From an uncultured Lachnobacterium sp. (GTDB lineage: Bacteria > Bacillota > Clostridia > Lachnospirales > Lachnospiraceae), in assembly GCA_900548765.1 (NCBI GenBank), contig URLU01000043.1:1-13445 (forward strand): DNA of 13,445 nucleotides. Reading direction: 5' to 3'. Shown here piece after piece: positions 6,217 through 13,445 of the stretch (positions are counted from its first letter, which is position 1; each line of letters begins with the position of its first letter). Under the pieces are notes generated by a model. That model had not been told where the DNA came from. It ran no database searches and saw only the letters and a list, made by a program, of their open reading frames with translations. Both the position numbers and the translations under genes were made by a program.

Positions 6217-6504
6217 TTATTCGTTAACTACTGGATATACGGAAGCCTGTTTTCTATCTCTTCCTAATCTTTCGAATCTTAATACACCATCAACTAATGC
6301 GTATAATGTATCATCTCCACCAATACCAACGTTTGTACCTGGATGAATCTTTGTACCACGCTGTCTGTAAAGGATGTTACCAGCTTTTACGAACTGTCCG
6401 TCTGCTCTCTTAGCACCTAATCTCTTAGATTCTGAGTCACGTCCGTTCTTTGTAGAACCAACTCCCTTTTTATGAGCAAAAAACTGAAGGTTCATATTTA
6501 ACAT
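6217..6504 (-). CDS. rpmA: 50S ribosomal protein L27, with cleavable N-terminal extension
   Basis: Large-subunit protein whose N-terminal arm reaches the peptidyl transferase centre. It has 95 residues. The N-terminus carries the Firmicute-type extension: MNLQFF immediately before AHKKG. In Staphylococcus aureus this is removed by Prp between the second F and A, exposing the functional arm. The predicted cut is after F9. ATG 6504 is chosen because GGAGG lies 8 bases upstream; an ATG three codons later would be 17 bases away. The prp gene is directly upstream, with 3 bases between them. Confidence 0.97.
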   Translation of the reverse strand: MLNMNLQFFAHKKGVGSTKNGRDSESKRLGAKRADGQFVKAGNILYRQRGTKIHPGTNVGIGGDDTLYALVDGVLRFERLGRDRKQASVYPVVNE

Positions 6505-6507
6505 GTC

Positions 6508-6837
6508 TTACACCTCCTTAAAATCTAAGACGAGATATTCGTCTCCATAGTCTTTTTGAATTCCTTTTAATCCCAAAATCAATGATTGTATCAGCAAATC
6601 CGCATCATCTGATGCAGGTCTATGTAGGCTGAAGCGGATTTCTCCTGTCTCCTGTTCTGTCTCCAAATCAAACTCTGCTGATGTCAACTCATCAATAGAA
6701 TTGATTGTGTTTATAACGAGAGCAGAAACTCCTGCACAAACTATATCAAGTCCTGCGTCTGCATATCCAGCATGTCCAAGGCTTGAAAAACCTAATTGTT
6801 TACCTTCACGATTTTGAAAAAATGTAATAGTTATCAT
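6508..6837 (-). CDS. prp: Prp, cysteine protease that trims ribosomal protein L27
   Basis: Small protease (109 residues, formerly YsxB/DUF464) that removes the L27 N-terminal extension. The catalytic pair is H22 in GHAGYA and C34 in DIVCAG, matching the positions described for the S. aureus enzyme. It lies between rplU and rpmA, its normal place. Its ATG overlaps the rplU stop by one base (TAATG), and there is no strong ribosome binding site of its own, so it is probably translated by re-initiation, which would keep it below ribosomal protein levels. Confidence 0.94.
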   Translation of the reverse strand: MITITFFQNREGKQLGFSSLGHAGYADAGLDIVCAGVSALVINTINSIDELTSAEFDLETEQETGEIRFSLHRPASDDADLLIQSLILGLKGIQKDYGDEYLVLDFKEV

Positions 6838-7145
6838 TAGGCATTAATCTTCTCGATTTTAACCTGTGTGAACGCCTGTCTGTGACCGTTCTTTTTGTGA
6901 TAACCAGTTTTTCTCTTGTACTTGTAAACGATTACTTTCTTACCTCTGCCTTCTTTAACTACAGAAGCTTCAACGCTTGCACCGTTAACTGTAGGATCTC
7001 CAACCTTAAGGTCATCTCCACCTACTACTAAAACCTGATCGAAAGTCACTTTCTCACCAGCTTCAACGCCAAGCTTTTCAATGGTAATGATATCGCCTTC
7101 AGAAACTTTGTACTGTTTACCACCTGTTGCTATAATTGCGTACAT
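6837..7145 (-). CDS. rplU: 50S ribosomal protein L21
   Basis: Large-subunit protein binding 23S rRNA. With ATG 7145 it has 102 residues and begins MYAIIATGGKQYKV, the standard L21 N-terminus; KRKTGYHKKNGHRQ near the C-terminus is the typical RNA-binding block. The frame extends to 7166, but AGGAGG lies 6 bases before 7145, which decides the start. It is the first gene after a strong promoter and a structured leader, so it begins a ribosomal-protein transcript. Confidence 0.97.
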   Translation of the reverse strand: MYAIIATGGKQYKVSEGDIITIEKLGVEAGEKVTFDQVLVVGGDDLKVGDPTVNGASVEASVVKEGRGKKVIVYKYKRKTGYHKKNGHRQAFTQVKIEKINA

Positions 7146-7224
7146 ATGGCACCTCCTATTTATCATTACTCGCCAGTTACGGCGCTGTCATTTCGACAGA
7201 CTTCTACCTCACTGTGCGGCATAC
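7146..7224 (-). ncRNA. Probable L21 leader, cis-regulatory RNA
   Basis: The roughly 80-base leader of rplU holds two back-to-back hairpins: CTGTC/GACAG (7195-7199 with 7185-7189) and CGCC/GGCG (7181-7184 with 7171-7174). They are preceded by AGTGAGGTAGAAG and followed by GAGTAATGA, then the ribosome binding site. This layout resembles the L21 leader of Firmicutes (Rfam family), thought to let L21 control its own operon. Family membership is from memory of the pattern, not a covariance search. Confidence 0.65.
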
Positions 7225-7230
7225 TCACAT

Positions 7231-7259
7231 ATATTAGCCTATGAATATCTATTTGTCAA
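7231..7259 (-). promoter_or_regulatory. Sigma-A promoter of the rplU-prp-rpmA transcript
   Basis: On the minus strand a perfect TTGACA (7259-7254) is followed after 17 bases by TAATAT (7236-7231). The predicted start is near 7224, just before the structured leader. It lies about 37 bases beyond the RNase E/G stop; no terminator is visible between, so read-through from the his/radical-SAM run is possible. Confidence 0.8.
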
Positions 7260-7295
7260 TAGAATTCAACAAATTATTTTGGAAAATTATTATAA

Positions 7296-8621
7296 TTATA
7301 AAATCGTCTCTTTTAAGGATTTATACTCCTTCTTTCTGGTTATCTCAACGAGTCCAAGCTTTGTTATATCTATAAAGCTGCAGGTTATGCTGTCTTTTTT
7401 CAGCTCTTCCTTCAGATGATTTACCAGTGCGGCCTCATCTGCCTTTGATTTCATATTAATAAAATCAATAATTATCATGCCGGATATATTCCTAAGTCTG
7501 AGCTGTCTAGCTGCTTCTGTGGCGGCTTCCTTATTGATTTTTAATATATCAGTGCCCTTTCTGGCAGGACATCTGCCACTGTTTACATCTATTACGGACA
7601 GGGTCTCAAGCTGTTCGATGATTATATTTGCACCTGAATTAAGCCATACCAGTGATGTACATAATTCTTTTATCTGGGATGAGAGCTTATATAACATATT
7701 TAGGGATATGGCTGAATCGTCATATCTGTGGATTTTATCCACTATATTCATCCATGCTGTATTTGTCTGCATACTATGACCTGTATTGTCATTTGCTGAC
7801 ATATCTGTCTGTTTTATTGATACATCAGTCTGTGCTCCACATGCCTGTGTACCATGGTGCTCTTTACCATCTGTGATTGTCTTAGACGAAAATTCTGCCA
7901 CAAGCTCGTCATATATATCATCCTGGTCAGTCAGCACTTCATCTATGGTAGAAAAATCCAGATGATACAGCTTAAGCAGATAATCCTTTGTGTTTTCCAA
8001 CAGCCTTGTATAAAGCACCGCATATTCTGCTTTTTTTATAATATTCTTGTACAAAGAAATGGTTGTCGCAATGTCATTGCACAGCGTTTTCTGCGAAACG
8101 GACCGGGCATTTGTCCTGATTATGATACCATACTTATCCTGCTCATGGTCTGATACCAGCGGAGCAATGCTTTCTCTTATATCTAAAGCAACATCCTTTG
8201 GTATCTTCTTTGATACACCTATTGAGGTGTCGTCCGTTGTCACCACGCAGTAGTTTCCATATATGGACAGCTTGGTGGTCACAACCGGCTCCTTGGTCTT
8301 GATGGCATCCTTTACCACCTGTACCAGAATTTCGTCTCCACAGCACAGTGACTCTTTGTTCGAGTGCTTATTGGTATAGATGACTGATTTTGTGTCCTCA
8401 AGCGGCAGATAGCAGCTCTGCTTATTTGCAATCGTCACAAAGGCCGCATTTATGCCAGGGACGATCTTGTCCACCCTTGCGGCATATATATTGTTTACCA
8501 GAGAGACCTTATCCTCGTTAAAAAGCTGAAAATCTACAAATTTCCTGTTCTCATCCAGGAGAATATATGAAATAAATGAATGATTGTTTTTCTCATATCT
8601 CGAAAGAACTAATCTGTTCAT
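7296..8621 (-). CDS. rng: Ribonuclease E/G family protein lacking the zinc-link
   Basis: Endoribonuclease of the RNase E/G family, acting on mRNA and rRNA. In its 441 residues, an S1-like RNA-binding region is seen near 40-125 (ARVDKIVPGINAAFV), the two metal-binding catalytic aspartates are present as D345 (VIDVNSGR) and D386 (IIIDFINM), and KLGLVEITRKK marks the usual end of the catalytic core. It stops about 10 residues later, with no CPxC zinc-link motif as in Escherichia coli RNase E/G. A low-complexity stretch at about 249-290 (Q, T, D, H-rich) interrupts the core. ATG 8621 overlaps the preceding stop as TAATG and has GAGAGGAGA upstream. RNase G-like activity is likely but not certain. 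Confidence 0.88.
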   Translation of the reverse strand: MNRLVLSRYEKNNHSFISYILLDENRKFVDFQLFNEDKVSLVNNIYAARVDKIVPGINAAFVTIANKQSCYLPLEDTKSVIYTNKHSNKESLCCGDEILVQVVKDAIKTKEPVVTTKLSIYGNYCVVTTDDTSIGVSKKIPKDVALDIRESIAPLVSDHEQDKYGIIIRTNARSVSQKTLCNDIATTISLYKNIIKKAEYAVLYTRLLENTKDYLLKLYHLDFSTIDEVLTDQDDIYDELVAEFSSKTITDGKEHHGTQACGAQTDVSIKQTDMSANDNTGHSMQTNTAWMNIVDKIHRYDDSAISLNMLYKLSSQIKELCTSLVWLNSGANIIIEQLETLSVIDVNSGRCPARKGTDILKINKEAATEAARQLRLRNISGMIIIDFINMKSKADEAALVNHLKEELKKDSITCSFIDITKLGLVEITRKKEYKSLKETIL

Positions 8622-9343
8622 TATTTAATCTCCTCTCCCATGGCAAGAAGTGAAATCAGCTCTCCTGTCTCTTCATTTCTTGAATAAACCTCATTACGGT
8701 GAATCTGTATTGCATTTGGATTGTATTCCTCACCGATTTTGCTGTAGATGGACTCCAGTACAAACTCAGGCTTTATATTGTCGATGCTTCCGGTAGATAC
8801 CTGCAGGAAAAACTCAGGCTTACCTTCCACCTCATTCACTTCAAATTTATAAACCAATGGCTTAAGGTCTACCTCGCGCTCATTTTTTTTAGTTTTCTTT
8901 ATTACAATAAAATTTTTCTGATTTTTAAACTCCTCATCTATTATAGAAGCCCATTCTGACGCACTGTGTGGGCAGTCATAGCCGTCCTTGAAGGATAAGG
9001 TATAATCAGCGGCGGCAACAATTGACATGGCTGTTCTTGCATCATCTGGGAGACGCACATAGCCTGTCACCTTAACTCCGTCTGCCATCTGTTCATTAAA
9101 AGCTGCTATTGCTTCCTCAGTTGATTTGCTGGAGTTCACCTCTATATCAAAATACTCACCATCACTTGTGATTCCCACACCCAGAGGTGCCGCAAAGGAC
9201 ATAATCTGATGAGGTGAAAAACCCTCTGAGTAGCATATATCCACGTTTGCACGTCTATTTGCCTTCTGGAAATATCTCATCATATCCAGATGTCCGATAA
9301 ATTTCATACAGCCCCATTTGGCAAATTTAATTCTTATCTTCAT
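8621..9343 (-). CDS. TIGR03936-family radical-SAM-linked protein (DUF2344)
   Basis: A 240-residue protein of unknown biochemical function that in many bacteria is encoded beside, or fused to, a TIGR03960 radical SAM protein. The start MKIRIKFAKWGCMKFIGHLDMM and the block YSEGFSPHQIMSFAAPLGVG are the family's hallmarks. ATG 9343 has GGAGGAGG 8 bases upstream and is preferred over ATG 9376; either way it overlaps the end of the radical SAM gene (by 17 bases with 9343). It has no CxxxCxxC motif and is presumably a partner or substrate-handling subunit. The position before an RNase E/G gene and rplU suggests an RNA or ribosome link, but this is inference. Confidence 0.9.
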   Translation of the reverse strand: MKIRIKFAKWGCMKFIGHLDMMRYFQKANRRANVDICYSEGFSPHQIMSFAAPLGVGITSDGEYFDIEVNSSKSTEEAIAAFNEQMADGVKVTGYVRLPDDARTAMSIVAAADYTLSFKDGYDCPHSASEWASIIDEEFKNQKNFIVIKKTKKNEREVDLKPLVYKFEVNEVEGKPEFFLQVSTGSIDNIKPEFVLESIYSKIGEEYNPNAIQIHRNEVYSRNEETGELISLLAMGEEIK

Positions 9344-11195
9344 AGCAGACACCTCCTCCAAACTGTTTAGCTCCACATGCAGAACACCTCATCCTGCAGT
9401 TTGGTGTAACTGTCTCTCCAAGAGCTGTCTTCCATTCTCTCTTTAAGAATTCCTTTGTGACTCCTACATCTATAAAATCCCATGGGAGAGTCTCATCCAA
9501 ATCACGTTCTCTCATCGTATAGAAATCAGGGTCAATGCCTGTTGCTGCAAATGCTTCAAGCCATCTGTCATAATCAAAATATTCATTCCATGCGTCAAAA
9601 TATCCACCATGCTCGTATACATACAATATTGTATCGCAGAGACGTCTGTCTCCCCTTGCCAGCACACCTTCAAGGACTGTAACGTCTGCTTCGTGCCAGT
9701 TGTAGCGGATACTCTTGTGGTTGTGCATTTCCTTTACATGGTCATTTACAATCTTTGCCCTTCTCAGATACTCTCCCGGTGGGTACATGCGCGCCCACTG
9801 AAATGGGGTAAATGGCTTCGGTACAAAGAAGGAGGTACTTATAGTAATCTGACATTTGCCTTTACGATTTTCCTTAGGAACTGTGTCGTAATAGAGCATG
9901 GCAACATCATTGGCAAGCTCAGGGATTCCTCTCATGTCCTCCTCTGTCTCAGTAGGCAGACCAAGCATGAAATAGAATTTTACCTTATTCCAGCCACCTT
10001 CAAAGGCCTGTTTTGAGCCGTTCATGATATTGTCAACCGTAAGACCTTTATTGATAACATTTCTAAGCCTCTGGGTTCCGGCTTCCGGTGCGAAGGTTAA
10101 ACTGCTCTTTTTGATATCCTGTACCTTCTGCATTATATCCAGGGAAAAGGCATCAATTCTCAAGGATGGCAGGGAAATATTGATTTTCTTTTTGCCACAC
10201 TCGTCTATGAGATAGTTAATCAGCTCTTCAAGCTCTGAGTAATCTGATGAGCTAAGTGAGCTGAGTGATATTTCATCATGTCCTGTAGATGCAATCATCT
10301 GCTCTGCAAGCTCCTTGAGACGGGCAACGCTTTTCTCCCTGTTTGGTCTGTAAATCATGCCTGCCTGACAGAAGCGGCAGCCTCTGATACAGCCTCTCTG
10401 GATTTCAAGCACAATCCTGTCCTGAGTAGCTTTTATAAAAGGTACTACCGGCTTTTCCGGGTATACAGATGTAGACAAATCCATCTCAATTTCTTTCTTG
10501 ATAGTTTTTGGCACATCACCATAGATTGGTGCAAATGTATCAATTGTACCATCCTCTTTGTAGCTTACAGTATAGAGTGAAGGCACATACATGCCGGGAA
10601 TCTTTGCAATTTCATGAAGCATTTCCTGGCGGGAACTGCCATTCTTTTTCATCTGCTTGTACAAATCAAACAAATCATCATAGCGGGTCTCCCCCTCACC
10701 GATATAAAAAATGTCAAAAAAATCTGCTATTGGCTCAGGATTGTAAGAGCATGGTCCTCCGCCTATAACAAGCGGGTCTTTCTCTGTCCTGTCCCTGGAT
10801 CTGAGTGGTATCTGGGATAAGTCCAGAATCTGCAATATATTGGTGTAGCACATCTCATACTGCAGGGTCATGGCTAAAAAATCAAAATTTTTGATTGGCT
10901 CCTGTGACTCAAGTCCGAATAGAGGAATCTGCTTCTCTTTCATTATCTCATGCAGATCCGGCCATGGTGAGTAGACACGCTCACACCAGGTGTCCTCACG
11001 CTTGTTAAACATATCATACAAAATCTGGATTCCCAGATGCGACATACCGATTTCATAGACATCAGGAAAACACATCGCAAAGCGGATGTCCACCTTGGAT
11101 GTGTCCTTAACTACTGAGTTTATCTCATTTCCGATATATCTAGCCGGTTTGTCGATTGTCATTAAAATTTCATCGCTTAAAGCTAGTTTTTTCAT
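9327..11195 (-). CDS. TIGR03960-family radical SAM protein
   Basis: Radical SAM enzyme of 622 residues with unknown substrate. The iron-sulfur motif CxxxCxxC is C269, C273, C276 (CIRGCRFC). Before it lies a cobalamin-binding-like domain (about 35-170; FPDVYEIGMSHLG, IGGGPCSYNPEPIADFFD, YIGEGE) with no canonical DxHxxG. After it come typical barrel blocks (SLSSLSSSDY, TFAPEAGTQRLR, FYFMLGLPTETEED). A C-terminal cysteine cluster (RMRCSACG...GVC) could hold another metal. ATG 11195 has GAGG 7 bases upstream and follows the HisIE gene by 22 bases. The next gene is its usual partner protein. The family assignment is solid; the reaction is unknown. Confidence 0.92.
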   Translation of the reverse strand: MKKLALSDEILMTIDKPARYIGNEINSVVKDTSKVDIRFAMCFPDVYEIGMSHLGIQILYDMFNKREDTWCERVYSPWPDLHEIMKEKQIPLFGLESQEPIKNFDFLAMTLQYEMCYTNILQILDLSQIPLRSRDRTEKDPLVIGGGPCSYNPEPIADFFDIFYIGEGETRYDDLFDLYKQMKKNGSSRQEMLHEIAKIPGMYVPSLYTVSYKEDGTIDTFAPIYGDVPKTIKKEIEMDLSTSVYPEKPVVPFIKATQDRIVLEIQRGCIRGCRFCQAGMIYRPNREKSVARLKELAEQMIASTGHDEISLSSLSSSDYSELEELINYLIDECGKKKINISLPSLRIDAFSLDIMQKVQDIKKSSLTFAPEAGTQRLRNVINKGLTVDNIMNGSKQAFEGGWNKVKFYFMLGLPTETEEDMRGIPELANDVAMLYYDTVPKENRKGKCQITISTSFFVPKPFTPFQWARMYPPGEYLRRAKIVNDHVKEMHNHKSIRYNWHEADVTVLEGVLARGDRRLCDTILYVYEHGGYFDAWNEYFDYDRWLEAFAATGIDPDFYTMRERDLDETLPWDFIDVGVTKEFLKREWKTALGETVTPNCRMRCSACGAKQFGGGVCYEDKN

Positions 11196-11217
11196 TTTAT
11201 ATCCTCGTGTAAATAAA

Positions 11218-12498
11218 TTATCTCTGTGAAAGCTCCAATGCTATCTCTTCCCATGTTACACCCTTTTCTACCATCAGAACCATACAGTGGTACATAAAGT
11301 CAGAAATCTCGAATTTGATTTTGGTAGAGTCCGGGTTCTTGCAGGCAATTACAATTTCTGTACACTCCTCACCCAGCTTCTTTAAAATCTCATCAATTCC
11401 CTTATCAAAAAGAGCATTGGTGTAAGAGCCCTCTCTTGGCTTTTCTTTTCTGTCCACTATGTCATTATAGACAGATTCAAGCACCTTAAGAGGATTTTTA
11501 TCCACATACTCCTTTTTTACAATCTCATTAAAGAAACAGCTCTTGCTTCCTGTATGGCAGGCTGCTCCCACCTGAGAGACTTTAGCAAGAATAGTATCAA
11601 AATCACAGTCTGCTGTCAATGACTTAACGTACTGGAAATGTCCGGAAGTAAGTCCTTTTATCCATAATTCCTGCCTGCTTCTGCTGAAATATGTCATTCT
11701 TCCGCTGCGTATGGTGTTGTTAAAGGCTTCCTCATTCATGTAGGCAAGCATCAGCACCTCGTCAGTCCTGTAGTCCTGCACAATAACCGGTACCATTCCG
11801 TCTGAATTAAGCTTTAAGTCTGCCCACTTGAGCTTTGGCTCAAAGTTATCCATCTTGATGCCATCATTTGACAGGTTTGACTTAAGCTTCATAATATCTG
11901 TTGCAGGATTGTTTATGAATTTTCCTGATATACCCCTGACCGTATTACGGCTTAAGATATTTTTAATCTGCTTGTAATCAAATTCCGGCAGATAAACCAC
12001 ATATGGGGTACTGGTGAGGTTGTCGATGGCATCGATTATCTCCATATCCATGACCAGAAGCTCGTGGAAGGTGTCCTCAATCTTCTGCTGGTTTTTGAAT
12101 ATAAAATCAACATTATTTACGGATAAAAGAACTCTGTCCTTGCCAAATTTGTTACTGGCCTCATTGGCAAGCTCCAAAGCAGTTGGCTTTGAGGCATTGA
12201 AAATAACCTGTAAACAGCCTGCATACAAGAGCTTTCGCACATCATCAATACGGTTGATATTGCCACCAGCGCATACCTTTATCTCTATGTTTCTGTTGAT
12301 GTTTTTTATTGTATGTACATTTTTCTCATGCTCATCATCATCTGTAGACATATCAAAAATTATGATTTTATCAATTCCGCTGTCGTTGTACATCTGGCAA
12401 AGCTCGTACACATCACCTATTACAGTATAATCGTCAAGAGCCTTAACTGCCTTACCATCCTTTAAATACAGGGTGGCAACGATGTTTTTGTATTCCAT
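11218..12498 (-). CDS. hisIE: HisIE with an N-terminal degenerate HisF/HisA-like barrel
   Basis: Bifunctional histidine enzyme that hydrolyses phosphoribosyl-ATP (HisE) and opens the ring of phosphoribosyl-AMP (HisI). In its 426 residues, HisI lies at about 222-330 with metal motif DCDFD (297-301), ACHTG (313-317) and SKSCFF; HisE is at about 336-426 (LGEECTEIVIACKN). The extra 215 N-terminal residues resemble HisF (LKDGKAVKALDD, IIIFDMS, INRIDDVRKLLYAG), but the two catalytic aspartates are replaced (Y11 and N128 at the HisF D11 and D130 positions), and the segment is shorter than HisF. The extra domain is therefore probably non-catalytic. ATG 12498 immediately follows the hisB stop (TAAATG) and has AAAGGAAG 7 bases upstream. 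Confidence 0.93.
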   Translation of the reverse strand: MEYKNIVATLYLKDGKAVKALDDYTVIGDVYELCQMYNDSGIDKIIIFDMSTDDDEHEKNVHTIKNINRNIEIKVCAGGNINRIDDVRKLLYAGCLQVIFNASKPTALELANEASNKFGKDRVLLSVNNVDFIFKNQQKIEDTFHELLVMDMEIIDAIDNLTSTPYVVYLPEFDYKQIKNILSRNTVRGISGKFINNPATDIMKLKSNLSNDGIKMDNFEPKLKWADLKLNSDGMVPVIVQDYRTDEVLMLAYMNEEAFNNTIRSGRMTYFSRSRQELWIKGLTSGHFQYVKSLTADCDFDTILAKVSQVGAACHTGSKSCFFNEIVKKEYVDKNPLKVLESVYNDIVDRKEKPREGSYTNALFDKGIDEILKKLGEECTEIVIACKNPDSTKIKFEISDFMYHCMVLMVEKGVTWEEIALELSQR

Positions 12499-13089
12499 TT
12501 ATAAACTTCCTTTCGTAGACATAACGTCTGTAATTCGAGGATCAAGGGTCGTAGCTTCATCTAATGCTCTGGCAAATGATTTAAACATGGCTTCAATCAT
12601 ATGATGATTATTACCTGAATTTAAAACCTTAATATGGAGATTCATTTCTGCAGAATATGAGATTGCATAGAAAAATTCCTTTACCATCTCTGTATCCATA
12701 TATCCTACTCTGTCTGTTGTAAATTCACCATCAAAGACGAGATATGGTCTTCCAGACAAATCAATGGCACACAAAACTAATGTCTCATCCATTGGCAAAA
12801 TGCAGCTTCCGAAACGCTTTATGCCTTTCTTGTCACCAATAGCTTCCTTGACTGCATTGCCAAGTACTATGCCACAGTCCTCTATTGTGTGGTGGCAGTC
12901 TACTGCCAGATCTCCCTCACAGTTTAGATTTAAGTCAAAAAAACCATGCTTGGCAAAGCCCTCCAGCATATGATTAAAGAATCCTATGCCTGTATTGATA
13001 GTGGACAAACCTGTACCATCAATATTAAGCCTTGCGCTTATATCAGTCTCTTTTGTTTTCCTTTGTATGTTTGCAATTCGTTCAGACAT
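12499..13089 (-). CDS. hisB: Imidazoleglycerol-phosphate dehydratase HisB
   Basis: Dehydrates imidazoleglycerol phosphate to imidazole acetol phosphate, a manganese-dependent step of histidine synthesis. With ATG 13089 it has 196 residues, the normal monofunctional size without the phosphatase domain found in E. coli. Metal ligands are seen in H66, H67, E70 (HHTIED) and H162, H163, E166 (HHMIEA), with H40 and H48 also in place; it ends STKGSL, as usual. The frame could extend to a TTG at 13113, but GGAG 7 bases before ATG 13089 and the family start MSERIANIQRKT favour the shorter form. It follows hisD by 13 bases. Confidence 0.96.
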   Translation of the reverse strand: MSERIANIQRKTKETDISARLNIDGTGLSTINTGIGFFNHMLEGFAKHGFFDLNLNCEGDLAVDCHHTIEDCGIVLGNAVKEAIGDKKGIKRFGSCILPMDETLVLCAIDLSGRPYLVFDGEFTTDRVGYMDTEMVKEFFYAISYSAEMNLHIKVLNSGNNHHMIEAMFKSFARALDEATTLDPRITDVMSTKGSL

Positions 13090-13102
13090 AATCCTGCTCC
13101 AT

Positions 13103-13445
13103 TTATTCCTCAAATCTTACTTTAATCGAATTTGCGTGTGCCGTCAACTGTTCGCACTCGGCAAATTGCTCAATATCCTTGTGAACCTTCTCAAGTGCTT
13201 CCCTTGAATATGAGATAATGCTTGATTTCTTGATGAAATCATCAACACTTAAAGCAGAGAAAAATTTTGCTGTTCCATTAGTTGGAAGAACGTGGTTTGG
13301 TCCTGCAAAATAATCGCCCAGCGGCTCAGATGAGTACTCACCGATAAAGATTGCTCCTGCGTTTCTTATTTTTGTCATGACAGAGAATGGATCTTTTGTG
13401 ACAATTTCCATATGCTCAGATGCAATCTCGTTTGTGGCATTTATA
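13103..13445 (-). CDS. hisD: Histidinol dehydrogenase HisD, C-terminal part (5' end outside window)
   Basis: Oxidises histidinol to histidine in the last pathway step. The frame is open to the window edge, so only the last 113 residues are seen. Family blocks are clear: NEIASEHMEI, which contains the conserved EH pair, AGAIFIGEYSSEPLGDY, AGPNHVLPT with the conserved histidine, and ARF-like FFSALSVDDF. An internal ATG at 13411 is not a real start because the upstream codons match HisD. It is the first gene visible in the run and lies upstream of hisB. Confidence 0.95.
   Translation of the reverse strand, partial: INATNEIASEHMEIVTKDPFSVMTKIRNAGAIFIGEYSSEPLGDYFAGPNHVLPTNGTAKFFSALSVDDFIKKSSIISYSREALEKVHKDIEQFAECEQLTAHANSIKVRFEE

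Noticed and set aside
7081..8253. Several plus-strand frames of 68-112 codons across rplU and the RNase gene
   Set aside because: They overlap well-supported genes on the other strand, lack initiation signals, and have compositions typical of antisense shadows.
13103..13411. HisD starting at the internal ATG 13411
   Set aside because: Upstream in-frame codons to the window edge encode the conserved HisD stretch leading into SEHMEI, so the gene is cut by the window, not short.

Overview
The window looks like core chromosome from a low-GC Firmicute, most likely a Lachnospiraceae-type clostridium (Roseburia/Agathobacter/Eubacterium rectale-like). This is inferred from AT-rich DNA, strong GGAGG ribosome binding sites, an N-terminally extended L27 with its Prp protease gene, paired radical-SAM genes beside an RNase E/G gene, and an extended HisIE. 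No phage, IS element, CRISPR array, tRNA or rRNA was seen.

Layout. (1) 1-549: C-terminal part of a tyrosine recombinase, on +, closed by a strong terminator that also faces the convergent plsC. (2) 615-1786: plsC and a YneA-like LysM protein, both on -. (3) 1787-2016: an SOS control region with four LexA-box-like 14-mers, lying between divergent yneA and lexA. (4) 2017-2696: lexA and its terminator. (5) 2697-2994: nearly empty intergenic DNA holding one doubtful 52-codon ORF and a 9-bp direct repeat. (6) 2995-13445: a long run of thirteen tightly packed genes on -. In transcription order they are hisD (cut by the window edge), hisB, a HisF-like/HisI/HisE fusion, a TIGR03960-type radical SAM protein, its TIGR03936 partner, RNase E/G, then from a separate promoter and probable L21 leader rplU, prp, rpmA, and after a hairpin obgE, yhbY, nadD, yqeK and rsfS.

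Function. The SOS block couples the LexA repressor to a probable division inhibitor. The ribosome block joins two large-subunit proteins (L21, L27), the protease that trims L27, a 50S assembly GTPase (Obg), an assembly RNA-binding protein (YhbY) and the ribosome silencing factor. NAD synthesis (NadD) and an HD-domain nucleotide hydrolase (YqeK) lie inside the same run. The histidine block covers the second, third, seventh and last enzymatic activities of the pathway; hisH, hisA and hisF do not lie between hisB and hisIE as they often do.

Most genes are conventional. The items that most merit a second look are the degenerate HisF-like barrel on HisIE (both catalytic aspartates replaced), the four-box SOS region with two abutting boxes, an RNase E/G that lacks the zinc-link cysteines and carries a low-complexity insert, and the unexplained radical-SAM pair beside it.
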